Of a DNA stretch of 39,711 nt, positions 15,757 to 24,168 are shown in pieces. This DNA is from Streptosporangiaceae bacterium (GTDB lineage: Bacteria > Actinomycetota > Actinomycetes > Streptosporangiales > Streptosporangiaceae): assembly GCA_025964715.1 (NCBI GenBank), contig JAOPYH010000091.1, forward strand, positions 1 through 39,711, given 5' to 3'. The notes below the pieces were generated by a model. That model was not told where the DNA came from. It ran no database searches and saw nothing but the letters and a program-made list of their open reading frames with translations. Made by a program: the position numbers and the translations under genes. Every line of letters begins with the position of its first letter. Position 1 is the first letter of the stretch.

Positions 15757-16788
15757 ATGGGTAACAAGCTGTCGTTCCTTGGCCGCGACATGGCGGTCGA
15801 TCTGGGTACAGCGAACACTTTGGTGTACGTCCGTGGTCGCGGCATAGTCCTCAACGAACCGTCAGTGGTCGCCATCAATACGAACACAGGCAAGATCGTG
15901 GCGGTGGGCATCGAGGCCAAGCGGATGATCGGCCGTACGCCCGGCAACATCGTCGCGGTCCGCCCGCTCAAGGACGGTGTCATCGCCGACTTCGACGTCA
16001 CGGAGCGGATGCTGCGCTACTTCATCCAGAAGGTGCACAAGCGCCGGCACTTCGCCAAGCCGAGAATCGTGGTCGCGGTGCCGAGCGGCATCACCGGGGT
16101 GGAACAGCGCGCCGTCAAGGAGGCCGGCTACCAGGCCGGCGCCCGGCGGGTCTACATCATCGAGGAGCCGATGGCCGCCGCGATCGGCGCGGGCCTCCCG
16201 GTGCACGAGCCCACCGGCAACATGGTCGTGGACATCGGCGGCGGCACCACGGAGGTCGCGATCATCTCGCTCGGCGGCATCGTGACGAGCCAGTCCGTAC
16301 GCGTCGGCGGTGACGAGCTGGACCAGGCGGTCATCTCCTACTCCAAGAAGGAATACTCCCTGATGCTGGGGGAGCGGACCGCCGAAGAGATCAAGATGGC
16401 GATCGGGTCCGCCTACCCCTCCGCGGACGAGCCGCATGCCGAGATCCGCGGCCGCGACCTGGTGAGCGGCCTCCCGAAGACCATCGTCATCTCCGGTGAG
16501 GAGGTCCGGCGGGCCATCGAGGAGCCGGTCAACTCCATCGTGGACGCGGTCAAGACGACCCTCGACAAGTGCCCGCCCGAGCTGTCCGGCGACATCATGG
16601 ACCGCGGGATCGCGCTGACCGGCGGCGGCGCGCTCCTGAAGAACCTCGCCGAGCGGTTGCGCGAGGAGACAGGCATGCCCATCCACATGGTGGACAACCC
16701 ACTCGACTCCGTGGTCCTCGGCACGGGCAAGTGCGTGGAGGACTTCGAATCACTACGGCAGGTGCTCATTCCCGAACCACGGCGCTGA
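15757..16788 (+). CDS. mreB: rod shape-determining protein MreB
   Basis: MreB is the bacterial actin that polymerises under the membrane and positions wall synthesis. In Streptomyces-type actinomycetes it acts mainly in spore-wall formation. The 343-residue protein shows the actin ATPase motifs: [15 protein letters not shown] (phosphate 1), [13 protein letters not shown] (phosphate 2), and [16 protein letters not shown] (adenosine). [15 protein letters not shown] and [16 protein letters not shown] are typical MreB. AGGAAGG lies 13 bases before the ATG, a long spacing. The gene leads a run of five elongation genes with tiny gaps or overlaps. Confidence 0.98.
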   Translation: MGNKLSFLGRDMAVDLGTANTLVYVRGRGIVLNEPSVVAINTNTGKIVAVGIEAKRMIGRTPGNIVAVRPLKDGVIADFDVTERMLRYFIQKVHKRRHFAKPRIVVAVPSGITGVEQRAVKEAGYQAGARRVYIIEEPMAAAIGAGLPVHEPTGNMVVDIGGGTTEVAIISLGGIVTSQSVRVGGDELDQAVISYSKKEYSLMLGERTAEEIKMAIGSAYPSADEPHAEIRGRDLVSGLPKTIVISGEEVRRAIEEPVNSIVDAVKTTLDKCPPELSGDIMDRGIALTGGGALLKNLAERLREETGMPIHMVDNPLDSVVLGTGKCVEDFESLRQVLIPEPRR

Positions 16789-16797
16789 CCGCGGCCC

Positions 16798-17955
16798 GTG
16801 AACGACACCAGGCGCACACGTACTGTCCTGGGCGCGCTGCTGCTGATCGCGCTGATCTTGATCACTATGGACCACCGGAGCGCGGATCGATCCCCGCTCA
16901 GGGGACTGCGTGCTTTCGGCGCGGCGATCTTCGGTCCCATCGAGCGGGTCTCGGCGTCCGTGGTCCGGCCGATCGGCAACACCTTCGACGCGATCACCGA
17001 CGCGCCGGGGGAGCGGCGGCGTGCGGACCGGCTCGCACGCGAGAACCAGCGGCTTCGTGAGCAGGCGCGGGCGGCCCGGCAGGATCGCGATCGCGCCGGA
17101 GAGCTGCGCGGGATGCTCCGCTCGGCCGGCATCGGCGGTTATCGGATCGTCCCCGGCCAGGTCATCTCCGCCGGACAGGGATTCGAGGACACCGTCACCA
17201 TCGACGTGGGCGCCTCCAGCGGCGTCCAGAAGGACATGACCGTGATGACCGGGGACGGCCTGGTCGGCAGGATCACCCGGGTCGGCCCGGACACGGCCAC
17301 CGTGCTGCTCGCCACGGACGCGGCCTCGGCCGTCGGCAGCCGGGTCGAGGACTCCAAGGAGATCGGGATCGCCCAGGGCGTGGGCCGGCGTGGGGTCGGG
17401 AGCGGGGGTTCCTCCCCCATCAGGCTGCAGCTCCTGGACGTGAACGCCCGCCTGGCACCCGGTCAGCGCATCGTGACGCTCGGCTCTCAGGGCGAACGCC
17501 CCTACGTCCCCGGCGTGCCGATCGGCACAGTGGAAAAGGTGGAGCAGACCCAGGGCTCGATCACGCGGACCGCTTATGTCCGGCCGTTCGTGCATTTCAC
17601 CAGCCTGGACGTGGTGGGTGTGGTGGTCGCACCGCCGAAGGAGGATCCGCGCGATTCCGTCCTGCCACCCCGGCCCAAGGGTGCTCCGACCCCTATGCCC
17701 CCGACGAGCCCGACGCCCTGCCCGTGCCTGACCCCCGGCGCGTCCGCGAGCCCGGGCGGCGCGACGAACGGCCCCACGCCGGGTGCCACACCAGGGTCCA
17801 CACCAGGGTCCACACCGGGTGCCACACCGGGTGCCACACCGGCGCCCACCACCGGGTCCACGCCCGGCCCCGCCGATACACCCACAGGACAGGCCCGGCG
17901 GTCCGGGCCTGATCCCGCCGGCCCCCCGCCGACCAGCCCACGAACCGGCCGATGA
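16798..17955 (+). CDS. mreC: rod shape-determining protein MreC with a repetitive Pro/Thr-rich tail
   Basis: MreC bridges MreB and the external wall synthases. The 385-residue protein has a short cytoplasmic N-terminus, one transmembrane helix (about residues 11-23), a coiled coil (about 75-105, rich in Arg, Glu and Gln) and the MreC beta-barrel core, with VIVPGQV-like YRIVPGQVISAGQG, MTVMTGDGLVGRITRVG and APGQRIVTLGSQGE. From about residue 285 the sequence becomes a low-complexity extracellular tail of Pro, Thr, Gly and Ser, including TPGA/TPGS repeats. The GTG start lies 9 bases after the mreB stop. The core ends near residue 280, so the tail is an addition of roughly 100 residues. Confidence 0.95.
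   Translation: MNDTRRTRTVLGALLLIALILITMDHRSADRSPLRGLRAFGAAIFGPIERVSASVVRPIGNTFDAITDAPGERRRADRLARENQRLREQARAARQDRDRAGELRGMLRSAGIGGYRIVPGQVISAGQGFEDTVTIDVGASSGVQKDMTVMTGDGLVGRITRVGPDTATVLLATDAASAVGSRVEDSKEIGIAQGVGRRGVGSGGSSPIRLQLLDVNARLAPGQRIVTLGSQGERPYVPGVPIGTVEKVEQTQGSITRTAYVRPFVHFTSLDVVGVVVAPPKEDPRDSVLPPRPKGAPTPMPPTSPTPCPCLTPGASASPGGATNGPTPGATPGSTPGSTPGATPGATPAPTTGSTPGPADTPTGQARRSGPDPAGPPPTSPRTGR
17776..17847 (+). repeat. six tandem 12-base units within mreC
   Basis: Six in-frame 12-base units of the form ACACCRGGKKCC encode repeated TPGA or TPGS tetrapeptides. Units two and three are identical (17788-17811), as are four and five (17812-17835), suggesting recent slippage. The tract lies in the extracellular tail of MreC and could vary in length between strains. 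Confidence 0.85.
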
Positions 17956-17991
17956 CAACACCGGCCGCTCCATCCAACCGGGGGGACTGAC

Positions 17992-18582
17992 ATGCTCCAT
18001 TCGACCTCCTCCGCTCCGCCGACGGGGCGGAAGGTCACCGCGGTGGCCGTTACCGTCATCGCCTTGGTGGTGCAGGTCTCCGTCGCCAACAGGCTGCCCC
18101 TGCCGGGTGGGGTGGCCCCCGACCTCGTGCTGCTAGCGGTCGTCGCGCTCGCGCTGGTCAACGGGCCGCTCGTGGGGCTGGTCACCGGCTTCTGCGCCGG
18201 TCTGACCGCCGACATCGTCCCGCCGGCCGACCACACGATCGGACGGTACGCACTGGTCTACTGCCTCGTCGGTTACATCTGCGGATCCTTCACCGAGGAG
18301 ATGGACCGCTCACCGGTGACACCGTTCGTCGGCGTGGCCGCCGGGGCGCTGGCCGGCACCTTGCTGTACGTCGGGGTCGGCATGGTGCTCGGCGACCCCC
18401 GCGCGGGCTGGCCGGTGATCTCCCGGGTGGTGCCGCTCGCCGTGGTCTACGACGTCCTCGCGAGCCCCTTCGTCGTGTGGGCGGTGATCCGCGTCACCCG
18501 GCGGCTGGCGGGCGAGCGGACGCACGACAGGTTCGACCCGGCCACGGCCCGCTACCGGGCGATGGCCCGGGACCGCATATGA
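17992..18582 (+). CDS. mreD: rod shape-determining protein MreD
   Basis: MreD is the small polytopic membrane subunit of the elongasome. The 196-residue protein has five to six predicted helices starting at about residue 15, with the family-like LPLPGGVAPDLVLLAVVALALVNGP split by a short loop and GLVTGFCAGLTADIVPP. The C-terminus is basic and cytoplasmic (residues 165-196). GGGGGG-type purines precede the ATG. It lies 37 bases after mreC and its stop overlaps the mrdA start (ATGA). Confidence 0.92.
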   Translation: MLHSTSSAPPTGRKVTAVAVTVIALVVQVSVANRLPLPGGVAPDLVLLAVVALALVNGPLVGLVTGFCAGLTADIVPPADHTIGRYALVYCLVGYICGSFTEEMDRSPVTPFVGVAAGALAGTLLYVGVGMVLGDPRAGWPVISRVVPLAVVYDVLASPFVVWAVIRVTRRLAGERTHDRFDPATARYRAMARDRI

Positions 18583-20672
18583 GGTCCCCCGATGTCAGGG
18601 CGGCCTCCTACGGCAGGCTCATGGTCCTGCACGTCCTGGTGGTCACGTTGCTGGTCGTCCTCATCGGGCGGTTGTGGACGCTGCAGGTCATCGAGGGCGG
18701 ACACTACAAACGGGTCGCCGCCGAGAACCGCACCCGCGACATCGTCGTGCCCGCGTTGCGCGGCCAGATCCTGGACGACATGGGCCGCCCGCTGGTGCGC
18801 AACCGCAGCGACCTCGTGGTGTCGGTCGACAGCACGGCGCTGAGGCGCCAGCGCGACGCCGGTAAGGCCGTGCTGCAACGGCTCGCGGCCGTGCTCGGCA
18901 CCTCCTACGACGACCTGGCGCTGCAGACCCGGCTGTGCTCGCCGACCGTCAAACGGCCCTGCTGGCCGGGTTCGCCGTACCAGCCGATCCCTGTGGACAA
19001 CCACGTCCAATGGAAGAGCGCCCTGCAGATCATGGAGCGGCAGGAGGACTTTCCCGGCATCATCGCGCAGGTCCAGGCGGTCCGGGACTATCCGAAGACC
19101 GATGGCGCCACCGCGGTGCAGGCGCTCGGCTATCTGCAGCCGATCACTCAGGCGGAGCTCGACCAGCGCAAGGGGCTGAAGGTCACCGGGTTCAGCCGGG
19201 TGGACCTGATCGGCCGGGACGGCGTCGAGGCCGTCTATGACAGCTATCTGCGCGGAGAGCCCGGCGTCCGCAGGCTCATGGTGGACAGCCAGGGACGCGT
19301 CACCGGCGTGGCCAAGGAGGTGCCGGCCCGGCCCGGCGATCAGCTGGTCACCAGCATCGACGCCAAGGTCCAGGGAGCCGTCGAAGGGGCCCTGGCCAGG
19401 GCCGTCGACAACATGCACAAGCAGGGCAAGAAGGCGGACACGGCCGCGGGCGTGGTGATGGACGTACGGACCGGGCGGGTCGTCGCGCTGGCCAGCCTCC
19501 CCACGTACGACCCGGCCGTCTGGACCGGTGGCATCTCCCAGAACGAGTACGACTCGCTGCTCGGCAAGGACAAGGGCGAGCCACTGATCTCCCGTGCCAC
19601 GCAGGGACAGTTCGCGCCCGGTTCGACCTTCAAGATCTCTTCGCTGTCCGCCGCGGTCAAGGACGGCTACAGCCTCAATGGCACCTACGACTGCCCGGGC
19701 TCCTTCAACGTCGGCAGCCGGGCCTTCACCAACTTCGAGGGCCAGGGCCACGGGCCGATGAACCTGCACACGGCCCTGGTCGTGTCCTGCGACACGATCT
19801 TCTACCGGTTCGCCTACGAGGAATGGCTGCGCGACGGCGGCATCCACCCGGTCCCGAGGCCGAAAGACCCCATGGTCCACATGGCCCGTACCTTCGGGTT
19901 CGGCACCCCGACCGGCATCGACCTGCCGAGCGAGTCCGCCGGCCGCATCCCCGACCGCGGGTGGAAGAAGGAGTACTGGGAGGCGACGAAGCAGTCGGCG
20001 TGCAAGGCGGCGAAGTCGGGATATCCCGACGTCGAGCGCACCGACCCGTCCCGGGCGGCGTATCTGAAGGCGATCGCCGCGGAGAACTGTGTCGACGGCT
20101 ACGTCCTGCGTGCCGGTGACGCCGCCAACTTCTCCGTCGGCCAGGGCGACGTGCTGGTCACGCCGCTCCAGCTCGCCCGCGCCTACGCGGCCGTGGCCAA
20201 CGGCGGCAGGCTGGTCGTGCCGCGGCTGGCCCGGGCGGTGGTGCGGGCGGATGGCACGGTGGTGCGCGAGTTCCAACCACCGGCTCCCAAGCGCCTGCAG
20301 GTGGACCCGAACGTGCTGGGCTATATGCGCAAGGCGCTGGCCGAGGTGCCCATGAAGGGCACCGCCGCCGGCGCGTTCTCCGGGTTCGACTTCGCCAAGG
20401 TCGCCGTGGCCGGCAAGACCGGGACCGCCGAGGTCTTCGGAAAGGACGACACCGCCTGGTTCGCCTCCTATGCCCCGGCCGGGGATCCGCAGCTGGTCAT
20501 CGTGGTGATGGTGACCCAGGCCGCCACCGGTGGCGCCGTGTCCGCCCCGGCCGTACGCGAGATCTATGAGGACATCTACGGCCTGAACGGGAAGAAGGCG
20601 GCGCTGCCCGGCGGAAGGCTGCCGACCGGTCTGCCCAAGCCGAGGCCCGACGGAACGGTCGCGGGACCGTGA
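18579..20672 (+). CDS. mrdA: penicillin-binding protein 2, peptidoglycan transpeptidase
   Basis: This class B PBP cross-links peptidoglycan together with the glycosyltransferase RodA. The 697-residue protein has an N-terminal membrane anchor (about residues 14-32), the pedestal domain starting RTRDIVVPALRGQILDDMG, and the transpeptidase domain with catalytic Ser349 in APGSTFK, the SxD motif SCD (Ser403), and KTGT at Lys613. A Cys-containing insert near WEATKQSACKAAKSGYPD and AENCVDGYV (around residues 470-510) resembles an actinobacterial loop. The start ATG at 18579 overlaps the mreD stop, and its own stop overlaps the rodA GTG, so synthesis of the pair is coupled. Confidence 0.96.
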   Translation: MRSPDVRAASYGRLMVLHVLVVTLLVVLIGRLWTLQVIEGGHYKRVAAENRTRDIVVPALRGQILDDMGRPLVRNRSDLVVSVDSTALRRQRDAGKAVLQRLAAVLGTSYDDLALQTRLCSPTVKRPCWPGSPYQPIPVDNHVQWKSALQIMERQEDFPGIIAQVQAVRDYPKTDGATAVQALGYLQPITQAELDQRKGLKVTGFSRVDLIGRDGVEAVYDSYLRGEPGVRRLMVDSQGRVTGVAKEVPARPGDQLVTSIDAKVQGAVEGALARAVDNMHKQGKKADTAAGVVMDVRTGRVVALASLPTYDPAVWTGGISQNEYDSLLGKDKGEPLISRATQGQFAPGSTFKISSLSAAVKDGYSLNGTYDCPGSFNVGSRAFTNFEGQGHGPMNLHTALVVSCDTIFYRFAYEEWLRDGGIHPVPRPKDPMVHMARTFGFGTPTGIDLPSESAGRIPDRGWKKEYWEATKQSACKAAKSGYPDVERTDPSRAAYLKAIAAENCVDGYVLRAGDAANFSVGQGDVLVTPLQLARAYAAVANGGRLVVPRLARAVVRADGTVVREFQPPAPKRLQVDPNVLGYMRKALAEVPMKGTAAGAFSGFDFAKVAVAGKTGTAEVFGKDDTAWFASYAPAGDPQLVIVVMVTQAATGGAVSAPAVREIYEDIYGLNGKKAALPGGRLPTGLPKPRPDGTVAGP

Positions 20673-21829
20673 TCCCCGCGCACGCGCAGGGCAGGCCCTG
20701 GTGGTGGCGGCGGGGCGCCGCGCTCCGCCGGCTGGACTGGACACTGATCCTCGCCGTCTGCGGGCTGTCGGTGATCGGTGCGCTGCTGGTGTGGTCGGCC
20801 ACCCGCGTCGGACCCATCGGCACGCCCAGGGATCCGCTCGCCTTCTTCAAGAGGCACCTGCTCAACCTGCTGATCGGCTTCGTGCTCGGCGGGCTGGTGT
20901 CGGTGCTGGACTACCGGCTGCTCCGGGCCTACGCGCCATTTCTGTACGCCGTGTCCTGCATCGGACTGGTCGCCGTGCTCTCCCCGCTGGGTGAGACCAT
21001 CAACGGCTCTCACTCCTGGATCGTGCTGGGCGCCGGTTTCCAGGTGCAGCCTTCGGAGTTCGGCAAGGTCGGCCTGGTGATCCTCCTGGCCATGCTGCTG
21101 GGCGAACCGCGGGACGGCGAGATCGGGCCCGGCTACCGGGACATCCTCCTGGGCCTCGGCCTGGCGGGGCTGCCGGCGGTCCTCATCATGCTCCAGCCGG
21201 ACCTCGGCACCACGCTCGTCTTCGCGGCCGTGGTCCTCGGCATGCTGGCGATCTCCGGCGCGCCGAAGAGCTGGGTCGTCGGACTCGTCGCCTCGGCCAT
21301 CAGCGGGGCCTTCGCCGTCTGGTGGTTCGGAGTCCTGAAGCCCTACCAGATCGCCCGGTTCACCGCGTTCGCCAACCCCGCGGCCGACCCGCGCGGCGCC
21401 GGTTACAACGCACAGCAGGCCCGCATCGCGGTCGGCTCCGGCGGCTTCAGCGGCAAGGGCCTGTTCAACGGCGAGCAGACGGCCGGCCACTTCGTACCCG
21501 AGCAGCAGACCGACTTCATCTTCACCGTGGCGGGAGAGGAGCTGGGATTCGTCGGTGCCCTGGTGATCCTCGTGCTCCTCGGCATCGTGCTGTGGCATGG
21601 CCTGCGGATCGCCACCCAGGCCATGGACCTGTTCGGCACGCTCGTGGCCAGCGGCGTCGTCTGCTGGCTGGCCTTCCAGACCTTCGAGAACGTCGGCATG
21701 ACCCTCGGCATCATGCCGATCACGGGGTTGCCGCTGCCCTTTCTCTCCTACGGAGGATCGGCGACGTTCGCGAACATGATCGCGGTCGGCCTCTTGCAGG
21801 CCGTCCACCTGCGTTCGCACAGTGTGTGA
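20669..21829 (+). CDS. rodA: SEDS peptidoglycan glycosyltransferase RodA
   Basis: RodA polymerises lipid II into glycan strands during elongation and works with PBP2. The 386-residue protein has about ten transmembrane helices and SEDS landmarks: LDWTLILAVCGLSVIGALLV, GSHSWIVLGAGFQVQPSEFGK, MLQPDLGTTLVFA with the essential Asp in LQPDLGT, and the C-terminal GIMPITGLPLPFLSYGGSA. The GTG start overlaps the mrdA stop as GTGA. A 104-base gap follows, so this is probably the last gene of the mre operon. Confidence 0.97.
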   Translation: MIPAHAQGRPWWWRRGAALRRLDWTLILAVCGLSVIGALLVWSATRVGPIGTPRDPLAFFKRHLLNLLIGFVLGGLVSVLDYRLLRAYAPFLYAVSCIGLVAVLSPLGETINGSHSWIVLGAGFQVQPSEFGKVGLVILLAMLLGEPRDGEIGPGYRDILLGLGLAGLPAVLIMLQPDLGTTLVFAAVVLGMLAISGAPKSWVVGLVASAISGAFAVWWFGVLKPYQIARFTAFANPAADPRGAGYNAQQARIAVGSGGFSGKGLFNGEQTAGHFVPEQQTDFIFTVAGEELGFVGALVILVLLGIVLWHGLRIATQAMDLFGTLVASGVVCWLAFQTFENVGMTLGIMPITGLPLPFLSYGGSATFANMIAVGLLQAVHLRSHSV

Positions 21830-21890
21830 TCGCCGCTGCTTCGCGCTCAAGCCCGTCTGTGCGTCCGCTCCCGGCGTTCGCGCCCGGCGG

Positions 21891-21896
21891 TAGGCT
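21891..21896 (+). promoter_or_regulatory. -10-like box before the radical SAM gene
   Basis: TAGGCT at 21891-21896 matches the actinobacterial -10 pattern and is the same hexamer as before folC. It would start transcription about 30 bases ahead of the ATG at 21934, which has its own CGGAGAG ribosome binding site. No good -35 is visible. Confidence 0.35.
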
Positions 21897-21933
21897 GGGC
21901 GTTTGATCCAGGCCCTGATTCGGAGAGTTCCCT

Positions 21934-23871
21934 ATGCCCATTGAGTCGATCTTCCCGCGTCTGGAGCCGCTGCTTCCACGCGTGCAGAAGCCGATTCAGT
22001 ACGTCGGTGGCGAGCTGAACTCCCAGGTCAAGGACTGGGACGCGGCCGAGGTCCGCTGGGCGCTGATGTACCCCGACGCCTACGAGGTCGGGCTGCCCAA
22101 CCAGGGCGTGCAGATCCTGTACGAGATCCTCAACGAGCGCGACGGCGTGCTGGCCGAGCGGACCTACTCGGTGTGGCCGGATCTCGAGGCACTGATGCGT
22201 GAGCACCAGATCCCGCAGTTCACTGTCGACGCGCACCGCCCGGTCGGCGCCTTCGACGTGCTGGGCGTCAGCTTCGCCACCGAACTCGGCTACACGAACC
22301 TGCTGACCGCGCTGGACCTCGCCGGCATTCCGCTCTCGGCGGCGGACCGGACGGACGAGCACCCGATCGTGCTCGCCGGCGGCCACGCGGCCTTCAACCC
22401 CGAGCCGATCGCCGACTTCCTCGATGCCGCGGTCCTCGGCGACGGAGAAGAGATCACCCTCGCCATCACCGAGGTCATCCGGGAGTGGCGGCGCGAGGGC
22501 GAGCCCGGTGGGCGGGACGAGCTTCTGCTGCGCCTGGCCAAGTCCGGTGGCGTCTACGTGCCGCGCTTCTACGAGGTGACCTACCTGCCGGACGGCCGCA
22601 TCCACCGGGTCGCGCCGAACCGGCACGGCGTGCCATGGCGGGTCGACAAGCACACCGTCATGGACCTCGACCAGTGGCCCTACCCGCGCAAGCCGCTCGT
22701 CCCGCTGGCCGAGACCGTGCACGAACGGTTCTCGGTAGAGATCTTCCGGGGCTGCACCAGGGGATGCCGGTTCTGCCAGGCGGGGATGATCACTCGTCCC
22801 GTACGCGAGCGGTCGATCACCACGATCGGGGACATGGTCGAGACAGGGCTCAAGCAGTCAGGCCTCGACGAGGTCGGGCTGTTGTCGCTGTCCAGCGCCG
22901 ACCACAGCGAGATCGGTGACATCGCGAAGGGGCTCGCCGACCGCTACGAGGGCACCAACACCTCGCTGTCCCTGCCCTCCACCCGCGTGGACGCCTTCAA
23001 CGTCACGCTCGCCAACGAGCTGTCGAGGGGCGGCCGCCGCTCCGGCCTGACCTTCGCGCCCGAGGGCGGTTCCGAGCGCATGCGCAAGGTGATCAACAAG
23101 ATGGTCACCGAGGACGACCTGATCCGCACCGTGACGACGGCGTACGAGAACGGCTGGCGGCAGGTCAAGCTCTATTTCATGTGCGGGCTGCCGACCGAAG
23201 AGGACGAGGACGTCCTCGCCATCGCGGACATGGCCCGGCGGGTCATCCAGGCGGGCCGCGAGGCCACCGGCCGGCGCGACATCCGCTGCACCGTGTCCAT
23301 CGGCGGGTTCGTGCCCAAGCCGCACACTCCGTTCCAGTGGGCGGCGCAGTGCGACCACGAGACCGTCGACCGCCGGCTCTACGCGCTGAAGGACCGGTTG
23401 CGCCGGGACCGTGAGTACGGCAAGTCCATCGGCCTGCGCTATCACGACGGCAAGCCCTCGATCATCGAGGGGCTCCTGTCCCGGGGGGACCGCCGGGTGG
23501 CCGACGTCATCCGGGCCGTGTGGGCGGCCGGCGCCCGCTTCGACGGCTGGAGTGAGCACTTCTCCTATGACCGCTGGCTTACCGCGGCCGAGGAGGTCTT
23601 CGCGGACGGGCCCGTCGATCTGCACTGGTACACGACCCGGGCACGCGACGAGGTCGAGGTGCTGCCCTGGGACCACCTCGACGCCGGGCTCGACCGCGAG
23701 TGGCTGTGGCAGGACTGGCAAGAGTCGATCGCCGACGAGGCGGATATCCAAGAGGTCGACGACTGCCGCTGGACGCCCTGCTTCGACTGTGGCGTCTGCC
23801 CGACCATGGACACCGAGATCCAGATCGGCCCCACCGGGAAGAAGCTCCTCCCGCTCACCGTCGTGAAGTGA
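21934..23871 (+). CDS. TIGR03960-family B12-binding domain radical SAM protein
   Basis: The 645-residue protein has an N-terminal B12-binding-like region (roughly residues 30-190, with YPDAYEVGLPNQGVQILYE) and a radical SAM domain with the iron-sulfur motif CTRGCRFC (Cys274, Cys278, Cys281). Further markers are LSSADHSEIG, FAPEGGSERMRKVINK and VSIGGFVPKPHTPFQWAAQ. Three to four cysteines near the end (WTPCFDCGVCPTMD) may bind another cofactor or metal. Family members sit next to a TIGR03936/DUF2344 gene and upstream of rne or rplU in many bacteria, exactly as here. The reaction is not established; the context hints at RNA or ribosome modification. Confidence 0.93.
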   Translation: MPIESIFPRLEPLLPRVQKPIQYVGGELNSQVKDWDAAEVRWALMYPDAYEVGLPNQGVQILYEILNERDGVLAERTYSVWPDLEALMREHQIPQFTVDAHRPVGAFDVLGVSFATELGYTNLLTALDLAGIPLSAADRTDEHPIVLAGGHAAFNPEPIADFLDAAVLGDGEEITLAITEVIREWRREGEPGGRDELLLRLAKSGGVYVPRFYEVTYLPDGRIHRVAPNRHGVPWRVDKHTVMDLDQWPYPRKPLVPLAETVHERFSVEIFRGCTRGCRFCQAGMITRPVRERSITTIGDMVETGLKQSGLDEVGLLSLSSADHSEIGDIAKGLADRYEGTNTSLSLPSTRVDAFNVTLANELSRGGRRSGLTFAPEGGSERMRKVINKMVTEDDLIRTVTTAYENGWRQVKLYFMCGLPTEEDEDVLAIADMARRVIQAGREATGRRDIRCTVSIGGFVPKPHTPFQWAAQCDHETVDRRLYALKDRLRRDREYGKSIGLRYHDGKPSIIEGLLSRGDRRVADVIRAVWAAGARFDGWSEHFSYDRWLTAAEEVFADGPVDLHWYTTRARDEVEVLPWDHLDAGLDREWLWQDWQESIADEADIQEVDDCRWTPCFDCGVCPTMDTEIQIGPTGKKLLPLTVVK

Positions 23872-23885
23872 TCCGCTCTCTGCGC

Positions 23886-23922
23886 CGGCCGCGATCGGGG
23901 TGAACCCCGGGGATCCCGGCCG
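23886..23922 (+). terminator. extended imperfect hairpin after the radical SAM gene
   Basis: Bases 23886-23896 pair with 23912-23922 at 10 of 11 positions. Inside, GGGG (23897-23900) pairs with CCCC (23905-23908) around a TGAA tetraloop, with three unpaired Gs on the right side. It begins 14 bases after the stop and lacks a T-run. Confidence 0.5.
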
Positions 23923-24032
23923 CGTCTGAGCAAGCGTGAAGGCACATGTCCGCGACACCGTCTTGTGGCCGGCCGGTGAGCCGGCGCGGTCCGCGCTGCG
24001 GCCGATGGGCGTAGGTGGCCCGTGAGCCCCGT

Positions 24033-24045
24033 ACCCTATAAGGGT
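24033..24045 (+). promoter_or_regulatory. palindrome with embedded -10-like TATAAG in the 297-base gap 23872-24168
   Basis: ACCCT, ATA and AGGGT form a perfect 5-bp inverted repeat at 24033-24045 that contains TATAAG (24037-24042). It may be a -10 box overlapped by an operator, giving a leader of about 120 bases to the next gene. A second possible promoter reads TTGGAC (24114-24119) with GCTAGT (24138-24143). I see no gene in this gap. Confidence 0.35.
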
Positions 24046-24168
24046 GTTGTACGACCCCGGCCGGGGGAGCGTCCGAGGGACGCACACGGCAGGTGGTCGC
24101 GTGGCACCCACGATTGGACAGATGTTCGTCATCCGACGCTAGTAGGAAGGACTAAGACCCTGGCACCC

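Noticed and set aside
17776..17847. Tandem repeat as a CRISPR-like or intergenic array
   Set aside because: The units are 12 bases, directly adjacent without spacers and in frame within mreC, so they are a coding repeat.
18552..20744. 730-codon minus-strand frame opposite mrdA
   Set aside because: It mirrors the PBP2 reading frame exactly in extent, and its translation is low-complexity Arg/Gly/Asp-rich with no motif. The plus strand has complete catalytic motifs.
24160..24168. CTG at 24160 as start of the DUF2344 gene
   Set aside because: Its spacing to AGGAAGG is better than that of the ATG, but CTG starts are rare and it would add only three residues. ATG 24169 is kept, with the doubt noted.
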